Shown here: positions 53,104 through 61,856 of the stretch, in pieces
Layout of the letters: every line of letters starts with the position of its first letter
Position numbering within the stretch: the first letter of the stretch is position 1
From: Actinomadura sp. K4S16
GTDB lineage: Bacteria > Actinomycetota > Actinomycetes > Streptosporangiales > Streptosporangiaceae
Reading direction: 5' to 3'
Length of the DNA: 64,000 bases
NCBI RefSeq assembly: GCF_008327685.1
Contig: NZ_BDDE01000011.1
Location: 608,774 to 672,773 of the forward strand
Translations under genes and position numbers: made by a program
Notes under the pieces: generated by a model
What the model was told of the DNA's origin: nothing
The model's database searches: none
Seen by the model: the letters and a program-made list of their open reading frames with translations, nothing else

Positions 53104-54474
53104 TCAGGCGGTGACCTGGGCCTGGTCGTCCAGATCGGGGTCGGTGTCGGTGTCGGCGTCGGTGGCGAACCCGGGCAGCCAGCGTTCGGCCTCGGCGCGG
53201 AAGGCGCCCTCGGCCTCCAGCTGGCAGAGGACGCCGCCGCAGCCGGACAGGGCGCGGCTGACGGCGAGGTACTGCGGCGGGAGGCGGAGCGCGCGGGCGA
53301 GCGCGCCGGGCCGCAGGTCGGACGCTAGGCCGAGCCCGCGGGCGGTCTGCTCGCGCAGCCATCCGCGCGAGTAGCGGAAGCGCTCCACGGCGAACGGGGC
53401 GGCGTGCGGGGCGACGAGGGCGGCGACCTCCTCGGGGTCGACCTCGGCGTCCCCGACGAGGAAGCCCTCCTCGAACAGCGCGTCCACGATGTCGTCGGGG
53501 TCCCCGAGGGTGCCGATGCGCGTGAGGCGCCCGATCGACCACTGGAGCTCGGCCGGGACGCGGGCGGCGCCGCCGAAGTCCATGACGCCGAGGCGGCCGT
53601 CGTCCAGCAGCCGGAAGTTGCCCGGGTGCGGGTCGATGTGGATCATCTCGCAGCGGACCGGGCCGGACAGCAGGAACCGGAACAGCAGCAGCCCGGCGCG
53701 GTCGCGGCTCTCCTGGTCGCCCTCGGCGATCACCTTGGCGAGCGGGGTGCCGCCCAGCCACTCGGTGACCAGCACGTGGCCCGACTGGGCGACGACGGCG
53801 GGGACGACGAAGTCGGGGTCGTCGGCATAGGCCTCGTGGAAGGCGGTCTGGGCACGGGCCTCGTCGACGTAGTCGAGCTCCTTCTCCAGGCGGCGCTTGA
53901 GGTCGGCGACGATCGGCTTGACCTCCACGCCGGGGAACAGCGGCGTGACCAGGCGGCTGAGCCGGGAGATCTGGTTGAAGTCGCTCATCAGGGCCTGGGC
54001 GGCGCCGGGGTACTGGACCTTGACCGCGACGGTGCGGCCGTCGCGCCAGACGGCCTTGTGGACCTGGCCGATGGACGCGGCGGCGGCCGGGCGGTCGTCG
54101 AACTCGGCGAACATCTCCCGCCAGTCCGGCCCGAGGCCCTCGGCGAGGACGCGGTGCGTCGTGGCGGCGGGCATGGGCGGCGCCGCCTCCTGCAGGCGGG
54201 TCAGGCTGGCGCGGAACGGGCCGGCGACCTCCTCGGGCAGCCCGGCCTCGAAGATCGACAGCAGCTGCCCGACCTTCATGGCGCCGCCCTTCAGCTCGCC
54301 GAGCACGGCGAACAGCTGCTCGGCGGTGCGGCGCTGGACCTCCAGCGCCACGGCCTCGGCGGGGCGGCCGATGGTCCGCTTGCCGAAGCCGAGGGCGGTG
54401 CGCCCGGCGAACCCGAGCGGGAGGGTCGCCAGCTTCGCGGTCCGCGTCACCGCGCGGCGGGGGATGTCGCTCAC
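53104..54474 (-). CDS. ABC1/UbiB (AarF-domain) atypical kinase
   Basis: A 456-residue UbiB-family protein. Hallmarks in order: GAMKVGQLLS (the K-x-G-Q motif, about residue 66), AAAASIGQVHKAV replacing the usual glycine-rich loop, VAVKVQYPG with the ATP lysine, EKELDYVDEA, MIHIDPHPGNF and VMDFGG for metal binding. These proteins are ATPases/kinases linked to quinone and lipid metabolism; in actinobacteria the target would be menaquinone or a lipid. The C-terminal tail ends in an Asp/Thr run (TDADTDTDPDLDD). The start ATG is 83 bp from the TetR gene upstream on the same strand. Confidence 0.9.
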   Translation of the reverse strand: MSDIPRRAVTRTAKLATLPLGFAGRTALGFGKRTIGRPAEAVALEVQRRTAEQLFAVLGELKGGAMKVGQLLSIFEAGLPEEVAGPFRASLTRLQEAAPPMPAATTHRVLAEGLGPDWREMFAEFDDRPAAAASIGQVHKAVWRDGRTVAVKVQYPGAAQALMSDFNQISRLSRLVTPLFPGVEVKPIVADLKRRLEKELDYVDEARAQTAFHEAYADDPDFVVPAVVAQSGHVLVTEWLGGTPLAKVIAEGDQESRDRAGLLLFRFLLSGPVRCEMIHIDPHPGNFRLLDDGRLGVMDFGGAARVPAELQWSIGRLTRIGTLGDPDDIVDALFEEGFLVGDAEVDPEEVAALVAPHAAPFAVERFRYSRGWLREQTARGLGLASDLRPGALARALRLPPQYLAVSRALSGCGGVLCQLEAEGAFRAEAERWLPGFATDADTDTDPDLDDQAQVTA

Positions 54475-54557
54475 GGCCCCTCTTTCGACGATGCGTCCAA
54501 TGACTTCAGCCTCTCATGGGGAGCAAGGCCGCGAAACGGCCACACCCCGACTACTCT

Positions 54558-55208
54558 TCAGCGTCCCGCCGCGCCCGGTGATTCCCCGCCGCCCGGGCAG
54601 GGGCGCAGCAGCAGCTCCACGACCTCCAGGGCCTGCTCGATCTCCGGCCGGTTCCCGCCCAGGTAGTGCGCGTACATGAAGGAGTCGGCGACCCTGACGA
54701 TCGCCTGGGCGAGCGTGCGGGTCGGCAGCCGGGTGCGCAGCGCGCCGCGGTCGATCTCCGCCTGCAGCTCCGCGGTCAGCAGCTCGGTGGCGCGGTCCTC
54801 GATGGTGCCGGGCATGGTGGCCAGCCTGACGAACAGCCGGGGCTCGCGCTCGGTGAACGCCTTCAGCGGCCCGGCGTCCACCACCGCGCGCATGAACCGG
54901 TCGAGCAGGGTGAGGATCCGCGCGGCGCCGGCGCCGCCGACGCCGCGCGCGGCGACACGGTAGGTGCGCTCGGTCATCTCCCCGAGCAGGGCGCCGAGGA
55001 GCTGCTCCCGGCTGCCGACCCACCGGTAGAGGGTGGCGCGCCCGACGCCCAGCTCGGCGGCGAGCGCCGACATGTCGATCGGCTCGCCCCGCAGGTAGTG
55101 GGCGGACGCGGCGGCCAGCGCGGCGGCGCGGCCGCCCTGGTGCGAGGGCGAGCGGGTCGCGCCGGACGCCGGGCGGAAGGCGTCGCCGGCGGGAACGGGG
55201 CCGCTCAT
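54558..55208 (-). CDS. TetR-family regulator (QsdR-like)
   Basis: A 216-residue TetR protein. The helix-turn-helix is MSALAAELGVGRATLYRWVGSREQLLGAL (about residues 45-73), with the W-V-G-S-R-E wording typical of the QsdR-type subgroup. The C-terminal ligand-binding domain is helical (AQAIVRVADSFMYAHYLGGNRPEIEQALEVVELLL). It diverges from the cyanophycin genes across 91 bp containing a palindromic hairpin and lies upstream of the ABC1 kinase gene. Either neighbour could be its target. ATG 55208 gives a normal N-terminal extension of about 40 residues. Confidence 0.85.
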   Translation of the reverse strand: MSGPVPAGDAFRPASGATRSPSHQGGRAAALAAASAHYLRGEPIDMSALAAELGVGRATLYRWVGSREQLLGALLGEMTERTYRVAARGVGGAGAARILTLLDRFMRAVVDAGPLKAFTEREPRLFVRLATMPGTIEDRATELLTAELQAEIDRGALRTRLPTRTLAQAIVRVADSFMYAHYLGGNRPEIEQALEVVELLLRPCPGGGESPGAAGR

Positions 55209-55252
55209 CGACCCAGCATGGCACAGCCGCCGCGCTGCCCATCCCATGACTT

Positions 55253-55268
55253 GTCGCGTTCGCGCGAC
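55253..55268. promoter_or_regulatory. GTCGCG-TTCG-CGCGAC inverted repeat between tetR and cphB
   Basis: Perfect 6-bp arms around a TTCG centre in the 91-bp divergent region. As DNA it could be the TetR operator; as RNA it would be an unusually stable UUCG tetraloop hairpin in the cphB leader, ending 31 bp before the GTG start. Confidence 0.5.
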
Positions 55269-55299
55269 TACAGGCGGTTATCGGGGGTAGCTAGCAGGT

Positions 55300-56133
55300 G
55301 TGAACCACAAACACGGGGGCGCCGGACGCAAGGGCCGGCTGCTGATCATCGGTGGGGCGGAGAACCGGGTCTGCGGCTCCGGCCCGCTGGAGACGTTCGT
55401 CGAGCTGGCGGGCGACGAGGACGCGCGGATCGTCGTCATCACCACGGCGACGGAGGTGCCCGAGGAGGTCGCCGACGAGTACACCGCCGTGTTCGGGCGG
55501 CTCGGCGTCTCCTCGGTGCGCGAGCTGCGGCTGCTCGGCCGCGCGGCGGCCGACGACGCGGCCACGCTGCGGGCGCTGGAGACCGCGACCGGGGTGCTGT
55601 TCAGCGGCGGCGACCAGTCGCGGATCCGCACCCTGGTCGGCTCGAAGACCAACGAGCTGCTCAAACGCCGGCTCGGCCAGGAGGGCCTGGTGATCGCCGG
55701 GACGAGCGCCGGCGCCACCGCCATGGGCCCCTGGATGATCCTCGGCGGCCGCGGCCACGAGGTCGCCGCGTCCAGCGTGAAGGTCGGCCCGGGGCTCGGC
55801 CTGCTCGACAACGTGCTGATCGACATGCACTTCAACGAGCGGGGGCGGCTGCCGCGGCTGATGAGCGGGATAGCGCTGGACACCCGGCTGCTCGGCGTGG
55901 GGATCGACGAGGACACGGCGATCGTGGTGGGCGACGGGCGGTTCGAGGTCGTCGGGACGGGCGTCGTCACGGTCGTGGACGCCGGGCAGGCGACGGTCGC
56001 CTACGCCGCCTCCGACGACGAGCCGATGGCCATGCTCGACGTGTCGCTGCACCTGTTGCCGGCCGGATGCGCGTTCCAGATGAACGACAGGCTCCCGGCG
56101 ATCGGCGACATGCGCGGCCCGGAGGAGGGGTAG
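55300..56133 (+). CDS. cphB: Cyanophycinase
   Basis: A 277-residue serine peptidase of the S51 family. The protein starts MNHKHGGAGRKGRLLIIGGAE, has VLFSGGDQSRI, and the nucleophile Ser136 in the elbow IAGTSAGATAMG. VGPGLGLLDNVLIDMHFNERGRLPRL is the conserved CphB segment carrying the histidine region. It cleaves the Asp-Arg backbone of cyanophycin to beta-Asp-Arg dipeptides. GTG start. It sits two bases upstream of cphA's GTG start, so storage and mobilisation enzymes are co-transcribed. Confidence 0.93.
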   Translation: MNHKHGGAGRKGRLLIIGGAENRVCGSGPLETFVELAGDEDARIVVITTATEVPEEVADEYTAVFGRLGVSSVRELRLLGRAAADDAATLRALETATGVLFSGGDQSRIRTLVGSKTNELLKRRLGQEGLVIAGTSAGATAMGPWMILGGRGHEVAASSVKVGPGLGLLDNVLIDMHFNERGRLPRLMSGIALDTRLLGVGIDEDTAIVVGDGRFEVVGTGVVTVVDAGQATVAYAASDDEPMAMLDVSLHLLPAGCAFQMNDRLPAIGDMRGPEEG

Positions 56134-56135
56134 CG

Positions 56136-58775
56136 GTGCGGCTCGACCATGTGCGCCGCCTCGGCGGCCCGAACGTCTACCTGTCCCGGCCGGTCGCGAT
56201 CGCGCGGCTGGACCTGCAGGGCCTGACCGGCCACGAGACCACCGACCACCCCGGCTTCGCCGGGCGGCTCGTCGACGCGCTGCCCAGCCTGGCCGGGCAC
56301 CACTGCTCGGCGGGCCGCCCGGGCGGGCTGCTGGAGGCGATGGCGCGCGGCACCTACTTCGGCCACGTCACCGAGCACGTCACGCTGGAGCTGTCCGGGC
56401 TGATCGGCCGCGAGGTGTTCTTCGGCCGCACCGTGCGCGCGGGCGGCCCCGCCGAGTACGACGTGATACTGGAGTGCCCGCGCGACGAGCCGTCCGCGAG
56501 CCCGGTGGTGGAGCGCCTGATCACGCTGGCGGTGCGGATCGTCAACGGGGCGCTCGCCGGGCGCGTCCCCGACGCCTCCGCCGACCTGGCCGCCGTCACC
56601 GCCGTCCACGAGCAGGAGCGGCTCGGGGTGAGCACGGCGGCGCTGGCGCGCGCGGCGCGCGAGCGGGGCGTGCCGGTGCGCCGGGTCGGCGGCCTCAACC
56701 TGCTGAAGCTCGGGTACGGGCGTTACCGCCGGACGGTGTGGGCGGCGATGACCGACGCCACCTCGGCGATCGGGATGGAGGTCGCGGGCGACAAGCGGCT
56801 CGCGCACCGCCTGCTCGCCGACGCCGGCCTGCCCGTGCCGGAGGGCCGGGTCGCGGCGTCCCCGGGCGAGGCGCTGGAGGCGCTGCGCGCCGTCGGCGGC
56901 CCGGTGGTCGTCAAGCCGCTGGCGGGGCACCAGGGCGAGGGCGTCCACATCGAGCTGACCACGCCGCCGGAGGTGGTGGCCGCGTTCACCTCGGCGGCCG
57001 GGGACGGCGGCGAGGTCCTCGTCGAGAGCTACATCCCCGGCAAGGACTACCGGGTGCTGGTCGTCGGCGGCCGGGTCGCGGCGGCGGCCGAGCTGACCGC
57101 CGCGTGCGTGACCGGCGACGGGACGGCCCCGGTGGCGGCGCTGGTGGAACGGGTCAACGCCGACCCGGCGCGCGGCGAGGGCCACGACCGGGCGCTCACC
57201 CGGCTCGTCCTCGGCCCCACCGAGCTGGCGCTGCTGGCGCGGCAGGGGCACGGCCCCGAGTCGGTGCCCGCCGCCGGGGAGCGGGTCTGGCTGCGCCGCA
57301 ACGCGAACCTGTCCACCGGCGGCACCAGCCGGGACGTCACCGCGGACGTCCACCCGGAGGTCGCCGCGATGTGCGTGCGGGCCGCCGGGGCCGTCGGCAT
57401 GGACGTGTGCGGCATCGACCTGCGGCTGCCCGACATCGCCTCCCCGCCGCCCGCCGAGCACGGCGCCGCCGGGATCCTGGAGGTCAACGCCGCGCCGGGC
57501 CTGCGGATGCACCTGGCGCCGCACGAGGGCGCGGGACGGGACGTCGCGGCCGACATCATCGGCCTGCTGTACCCGGAGGGGACGCCGTCGCGGGTGCCGG
57601 TCGTGTCGGTGACCGGCACCAACGGCAAGACCACGACCGTCCGGATGATCGCCCACATGCTGGAGCTGGACGGGCGGCGGACCGGCATGACCAGCACCGA
57701 GGGCGTCCACGTGGGCGGGCGCCTGGTCCACCGGTCCGACGCGTCCGGGCCGCGCTCGGCGGAGATGGTACTCGGCGACCGGTCGGTGGAGGCGGCCGTG
57801 CTGGAGACCGCGCGGGGCGGCATCGTGCGGCGCGGCCTCGGCTACGACCGCGCGGACGTCGCGGTCGTCACCAACATCACCCGCGACCATCTCGGCGTGG
57901 ACGACACCGAGTGCCTGGAGGACCTGGTCGACATCAAGTCGCTGGTCGCCGAGGAGGTCCGGCGCGGCGGCCACGTGGTCCTCAACGCCGAGGACGAGGC
58001 GTCGGCGGGGCTCGCCGAGCGGCCGGGGGTCCGCGAGCGCGACCCGGTGCTGCGCCTGTTCGCCCTGTCCCCCGACGCCCCCGTCCTCGCGGAGCACCTG
58101 CGCGGCGGCGGGGTCGGCTACTGCGTGCGGGACGGGTGGCTGACCGAGGCGCGCGGCGACCGCCGGACCCCGATCCTGCCGGCCGCGGAGGTGGCGGGCT
58201 CGTTCGGCGGGCACGCCCGGCACGTGATCGCCAACGCGCTCGCCGCGTCGGCCGCCGCCCGCGCCCTCGGCGTCCCGGTGGAGGTCCTGGCGCGGGCGCT
58301 GCGCTCGTTCGACCCGCACACCCGCAACCCCGGCCGGGGCTGCGTGTACCAGGTCGGCGCCAACCCGGTCCTGGTCGACTACGCGCACAACCCGGCGGCG
58401 GTCGCGGCGGTGGGCGCGTTCGTCGAGCGGCGCTGGGGCGGGTCGGGGGTCGCGGCGGTGACGCTGCCGGGCGACCGCTCCGACGAGCTGGTGGGCGAGA
58501 CCGCCCGGGCGCTGGCGGGCTCCTTCGACCGCGTCGTCGTCTACGAGGACGAGGACCTGCGGGGGCGCCGCTCGGGCGAGATGACCCGGCTGATCGTCAA
58601 GGGGCTGCGGGAGGCCCGCCCGGGCGTGCGCCACCACCCGGCGGGCGACCTGAAGGGAGCGCTGACCTCGGCGCTGGACATGGCGGAGCCGGGCGAGCCC
58701 GTCCTGCTGCTGTACGAGAAGCTCCAGCCCGTGGTCGAACTGCTCGAGACGCTGGGCGCCGAGCCCGCCGGCTAG
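56136..58775 (+). CDS. cphA: Cyanophycin synthetase
   Basis: An 879-residue CphA with all three modules. The N-terminal domain (residues 1-160) has RRLGGPNVYLSRPVAIARLDL. The ATP-grasp domain (about 200-480) has VVVKPLAGHQGEGVHIELTT and LRRNANLSTGGTSRDVTADV and adds aspartate to the chain. The Mur-ligase-like domain (about 490-879) has the P-loop VTGTNGKTTTVRMIAHML, NITRDHLG and VDYAHNPAAVAAVG and attaches arginine to the aspartate side chain. It makes the nitrogen/carbon reserve multi-L-arginyl-poly-L-aspartate. The GTG at 56136 follows a GGAGGAGG. Its stop overlaps the PAP2 gene stop by 4 bp. Confidence 0.95.
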   Translation: MRLDHVRRLGGPNVYLSRPVAIARLDLQGLTGHETTDHPGFAGRLVDALPSLAGHHCSAGRPGGLLEAMARGTYFGHVTEHVTLELSGLIGREVFFGRTVRAGGPAEYDVILECPRDEPSASPVVERLITLAVRIVNGALAGRVPDASADLAAVTAVHEQERLGVSTAALARAARERGVPVRRVGGLNLLKLGYGRYRRTVWAAMTDATSAIGMEVAGDKRLAHRLLADAGLPVPEGRVAASPGEALEALRAVGGPVVVKPLAGHQGEGVHIELTTPPEVVAAFTSAAGDGGEVLVESYIPGKDYRVLVVGGRVAAAAELTAACVTGDGTAPVAALVERVNADPARGEGHDRALTRLVLGPTELALLARQGHGPESVPAAGERVWLRRNANLSTGGTSRDVTADVHPEVAAMCVRAAGAVGMDVCGIDLRLPDIASPPPAEHGAAGILEVNAAPGLRMHLAPHEGAGRDVAADIIGLLYPEGTPSRVPVVSVTGTNGKTTTVRMIAHMLELDGRRTGMTSTEGVHVGGRLVHRSDASGPRSAEMVLGDRSVEAAVLETARGGIVRRGLGYDRADVAVVTNITRDHLGVDDTECLEDLVDIKSLVAEEVRRGGHVVLNAEDEASAGLAERPGVRERDPVLRLFALSPDAPVLAEHLRGGGVGYCVRDGWLTEARGDRRTPILPAAEVAGSFGGHARHVIANALAASAAARALGVPVEVLARALRSFDPHTRNPGRGCVYQVGANPVLVDYAHNPAAVAAVGAFVERRWGGSGVAAVTLPGDRSDELVGETARALAGSFDRVVVYEDEDLRGRRSGEMTRLIVKGLREARPGVRHHPAGDLKGALTSALDMAEPGEPVLLLYEKLQPVVELLETLGAEPAG

Positions 58776-59596
58776 CCCGCCGGCCCGTCCACCGGCCCGT
58801 CCATCGGGCCGTCCGCCGGCGGCGGGCGCAGCAGCAGGGCGGTGACCGTCAGCAGCGCCAGCACCACGATGCCGTCCAGCCAGTAGTGGTTGGCGGTGCC
58901 GACGACGACCGCGACCGTCGCGGTCGGGTGCAGGAGCCACAGCCATCGCCACCGCGTCCGGGACGTGACGATGAGGCCGAGCGCGATGACGGCCGCCCAG
59001 CCGATGTGCAGGGACGGCATCGCCGCGTACTGGTTGGCGATCGTGTCGCTCTGCGGCGCCCCGTACACCGACGGCCCGTACCGGGCGGCGGTGTCGATGA
59101 GCCCGGTCGCGGGCAGCATGCGCGGCGGCGCCAGCGGCACGAGCAGGTGCAGGACGAGCGCCGCGGCGGTGAGCGCCACGAGGACCCGGCGCACCCACCG
59201 GTAGTGGGCGGGCCGCCGCAGGTAGACCCAGAGCAGGAACAGCACGGCCGCCGGGAAGTGCACGCCGGCGTAGTAGGCGTTGGCCGCGTGCACGAGGGTC
59301 TGGCTGTGCAGCAGGCCGTGCTGGACGGCGACCTCGTCGGGCAGGCCGAGGACGCGTTCGAGGCGCAGGACGCGGTGGGCGTTGTCGAACGCCTCGCTCA
59401 CCCGCCCGTCCGCCAGCAGCCGCCCGAGCTTGTATGCGGCGAACAGCACGATGATCAGCAGCAGCTCGCGGACGGGCCGCGGCCGGCCGCCGGGCCGTCC
59501 CCCGGCCGAGCCGGCGGGTCCGGGCCTGCGCAGTCGCGATAAAGCGCCGGCCGGCCGGGGCGGCTGGTCGAGGAGGCTCACTGCGCTGTCCTTCAC
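58772..59596 (-). CDS. PAP2-superfamily membrane protein (inositolphosphotransferase / Aur1-like)
   Basis: A 274-residue integral membrane protein with about six helices after a basic, Pro/Gly-rich N-terminus. Active-site elements are LAPPRMLPATGLIDTA, the central YAAMPSLHIGWAAVIALG (S-x-H) and the last TANHYWLDGIVVLALL (His-x3-Asp). This spacing matches the phosphatase/phosphotransferase PAP2 group related to inositol-phosphoceramide synthase. It would act on a lipid phosphate at the outer face of the membrane. The C-terminal end has two GPMDGPVDGP-like repeats. GTG start. Confidence 0.82.
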   Translation of the reverse strand: MKDSAVSLLDQPPRPAGALSRLRRPGPAGSAGGRPGGRPRPVRELLLIIVLFAAYKLGRLLADGRVSEAFDNAHRVLRLERVLGLPDEVAVQHGLLHSQTLVHAANAYYAGVHFPAAVLFLLWVYLRRPAHYRWVRRVLVALTAAALVLHLLVPLAPPRMLPATGLIDTAARYGPSVYGAPQSDTIANQYAAMPSLHIGWAAVIALGLIVTSRTRWRWLWLLHPTATVAVVVGTANHYWLDGIVVLALLTVTALLLRPPPADGPMDGPVDGPAG

Positions 59597-59738
59597 GGGT
59601 CTTCCGCGCCGGCGGGGGCCGGGCGGGGGGCGGGCTCGCGGACGCCGTCCGGCCGGGCGGCGTCGTCGAGCGGATGCCGAAGCCTCTCACCTTCCGCGTC
59701 CGCATGGGGAAGTCCCACCGTAGACCGAACTTGCCTGG

Positions 59739-59781
59739 TTGGCAAAAATTCAGAGGCTGCCAATTTAGGTGACGTGCCTCT
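59739..59781. promoter_or_regulatory. Interleaved inverted repeats in an AT-rich gap between pobA and the PAP2 gene
   Basis: TTGGCA (59739-59744) pairs with TGCCAA (59758-59763), and AGAGGC (59752-59757) pairs with GCCTCT (59776-59781). The order A-B-A'-B' allows a pseudoknot or two alternative stems. The stretch is notably AT-rich for this genome (AAAAATT, AATTTAG). It may hold the pobA terminator, the PAP2 promoter, or both. The rest of the 210-bp gap shows nothing recognisable. Confidence 0.45.
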
Positions 59782-59806
59782 CACCGGGCGCCCCGCCCCC
59801 GCGCGG

Positions 59807-60964
59807 CTAGTCGAGGGGAAGGCCGGTGTAGTTCTCCGCCAGCGAGGTCATGGCGGCCTCCGAGGAGACAACGTAGTCCAGGTGGGAGCGCTGGAGCCGG
59901 CGCTCGAAGGCGGTCGCGGCCGGGTCGGCGTGCAGCAGCGTGGTCATCCAGTACGAGAAGTGCTCGGCTCGCCACACCCGCCGCAGGCACGCGTCGGAGT
60001 AGCCGTCCAGCAGCGCGTGCGATCCCGAGGCGTACCGGTCGGCGAACGCCCGCGCCAGGACGGTCACGTCCGACACCGCCAGGTTGAGTCCTTTCGCCCC
60101 GGTCGGCGGGACGATGTGGCCCGCGTCCCCGGCGAGGAACAGCCGGTCGTGCCGCAGCGGTTCGGCCACGAAGCTGCGCATCGGCGTGATCGACTTGTCG
60201 GTGACCGGGCCCTCGCGCAGCCTCCAGCCGTCGTCCGTCGCGAACCGCGCCGCCAGCTCGTCCCAGATCCGGGCGTCGGGCCACGCGGCGATGTCCTCGT
60301 CCGGCGGCACCTGGAGGTAGAGGCGGCTGACGTGCGGCGAGCGCAGGCTGTGCAGCGCGAACCCGCGGTCGTGGTTGGCGTAGATCAGCTCGTCGGTGGA
60401 GGGCGGGACGTCGGCGAGGATCCCGAGCCAGGCGAAGGGGTAGTCGCGCTCGAACGTCCGCAGCCCCGGGACCGCCGGCCGGCTGACGCCGTGGAACCCG
60501 TCGCAGCCGGCGATGTAGTCGCAGTCGAGCGTGCGGGTCCGCCCGCCGCTGCGGAAGGTCACACTCGGCGCCGAGGCGTCCAGGGCGACGACCTCCGCCT
60601 CGAAACGCACGTCGCCGCCGTCGGCCAGCCGCCGGGCGACCAGGTCCTTGACGATCTCGGTCTGCGCGTAGACGGTCACGGTCCGGCCGGTGAGCCCGGT
60701 CAGCGGGATCCGGTGCCCCGCGCCGCCGAACCGCAGCTCCAGCCCGTGGTGGACGAGGCCCTCGCGGTCGAGCCGCTCCCCCGCGCCGCTCTCGCGCAGC
60801 ACGTCGGTCGTGCCCTGCTCCAGCATCCCGGCCCGCTGCCGATGCTCCACGTAGTCGCGGTCGCGCCTCTCCAGGACGACCGAGTCGATCCCCTGGAGGT
60901 GGAGCAGGTGCGACAGCAGCAGTCCCGCCGGGCCTCCGCCGATGATCGCGACCTGGGTACGCAT
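59807..60964 (-). CDS. pobA: 4-hydroxybenzoate 3-monooxygenase
   Basis: A 385-residue class A flavoprotein hydroxylase, the usual PobA length. It opens VAIIGGGPAGLLLSHLLHLQGID, carries ERRDRDYVEHRQRAGMLEQGT (a hallmark of PobA), CDYIAGCDGFHGVSRPAVP, and the FAD-ribityl motif FLAGDAGHIVPPTGAKGLNLA. It hydroxylates 4-hydroxybenzoate to protocatechuate with NAD(P)H and oxygen. It lies 51 bp downstream of an IclR regulator gene on the same strand, after the pca genes that break protocatechuate down. The GAGGAGG ribosome site before ATG 60964 is strong. Palindromes just upstream suggest its own regulated promoter. Confidence 0.94.
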   Translation of the reverse strand: MRTQVAIIGGGPAGLLLSHLLHLQGIDSVVLERRDRDYVEHRQRAGMLEQGTTDVLRESGAGERLDREGLVHHGLELRFGGAGHRIPLTGLTGRTVTVYAQTEIVKDLVARRLADGGDVRFEAEVVALDASAPSVTFRSGGRTRTLDCDYIAGCDGFHGVSRPAVPGLRTFERDYPFAWLGILADVPPSTDELIYANHDRGFALHSLRSPHVSRLYLQVPPDEDIAAWPDARIWDELAARFATDDGWRLREGPVTDKSITPMRSFVAEPLRHDRLFLAGDAGHIVPPTGAKGLNLAVSDVTVLARAFADRYASGSHALLDGYSDACLRRVWRAEHFSYWMTTLLHADPAATAFERRLQRSHLDYVVSSEAAMTSLAENYTGLPLD

Positions 60965-61015
60965 CGATCCTCCTCGTGTGGGTCCGCCCGCATGTTCGCG
61001 GACGTCACCGCAGGT

Positions 61016-61828
61016 TCAGGCGCCGGAATTCCGCTCAGCGGAAAAGCTTTCCGAGTGTCCGCTCCAGTGCGCGGCCACGTCCCGGGACAGGGCGCGGACC
61101 GCAGTGGTCAGCGGCGGCAGCAGCCGCCGCAGGTCGGCGCTGCGAGTGCTCGACACCAGCGACATCGCCGCGACCACCTCGCCCGCGCCGTCCCGCACGG
61201 GGGCGCCGACCGACGACGCGCCGAGCGTCATCTCGTCGCGGGTCACCGCGTAGCCGGAGCGGCGGACCTGCTCGACGCAGCGCCGAAGCTCGGCCGGGTC
61301 GGTGATGGAGCGCGCCGCGTACCGGGGCAGCTCACCGGCCAGGACCTCCTCCCGGACCGCCGGCGGCGCGAACGCCAGCAGCACCTTCCCGACGCCGGTG
61401 GTGTGCAGCGGCAGCGTCGCGCCGACCTGGGTCACGACCGGCACCGACCGCGTCCCGCGCAGCCGCTCCACGATCAGCACCCGCGCGTCGCGGAGCACGC
61501 CGAGCTGGACGTTGTCGTGGGTGGCCTCGTACAGGTCCTCCATGTGCGGGAGGGCCAGCTCCCGCAGGCCGGTGACCGCCGGGGCCTGGCTGCCGATGCG
61601 CCACAGCCGGGTGCCGATGCGGTACGTGCCGTCCGGGACCCGCTCCAGGAACCCGCCGCCGACCAGCTCCCCGACGAGCCGGTGGCCGGTCGCCAGCGGG
61701 AGGCCGGCGCGGCGGCAGATCTCGCTCAGGTTGAGGCGGACGCCACCCTGCGCGAAGGCGTTGAGGATGGCCATCACCTTGCCCGCCACGCTGACCGGCC
61801 GCGCGCGTTCCGCGCTGTCGTCTCCCAC
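61016..61828 (-). CDS. IclR-family regulator (PcaR/PobR-like)
   Basis: A 270-residue IclR protein. The winged helix domain (residues 14-75: SVAGKVMAILNAFAQGGVRLNLSEICRRAGLPLATGHRLV) is followed by an effector domain with HTTGVGKVLLAFAPP and GYAVTRDEMTLGASSVGAPVRD. IclR proteins of the PcaR, PcaU and PobR type control protocatechuate and 4-hydroxybenzoate genes, exactly its context. It lies inside the pca-pob gene string, 28 bp after pcaC. GTG start with GGAGGGG upstream. Confidence 0.88.
   Translation of the reverse strand: MGDDSAERARPVSVAGKVMAILNAFAQGGVRLNLSEICRRAGLPLATGHRLVGELVGGGFLERVPDGTYRIGTRLWRIGSQAPAVTGLRELALPHMEDLYEATHDNVQLGVLRDARVLIVERLRGTRSVPVVTQVGATLPLHTTGVGKVLLAFAPPAVREEVLAGELPRYAARSITDPAELRRCVEQVRRSGYAVTRDEMTLGASSVGAPVRDGAGEVVAAMSLVSSTRSADLRRLLPPLTTAVRALSRDVAAHWSGHSESFSAERNSGA
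61023..61053. promoter_or_regulatory. Two adjacent palindromes at the 3' end of the IclR gene, before pobA
   Basis: CGGAATTCCG (61023-61032) and CGGAAA-AGC-TTTCCG (61039-61053) lie within the last codons of the regulator gene, 59-89 bp upstream of the pobA ATG. They share the CGGAA/TTCCG arms. Codon use dips in GC here. Repeated palindromes before a target promoter are the usual layout for IclR regulators, so these are candidate sites for pobA control. Confidence 0.5.
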
Positions 61829-61856
61829 GTGGCCCCTCCGCCCGGGCTCACGCCCG

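Noticed and set aside
56001..59705. 1234-codon minus-strand frame opposite cyanophycin synthetase
   Set aside because: The plus strand shows complete ATP-grasp and Mur-ligase motifs. The antisense product is low-complexity.
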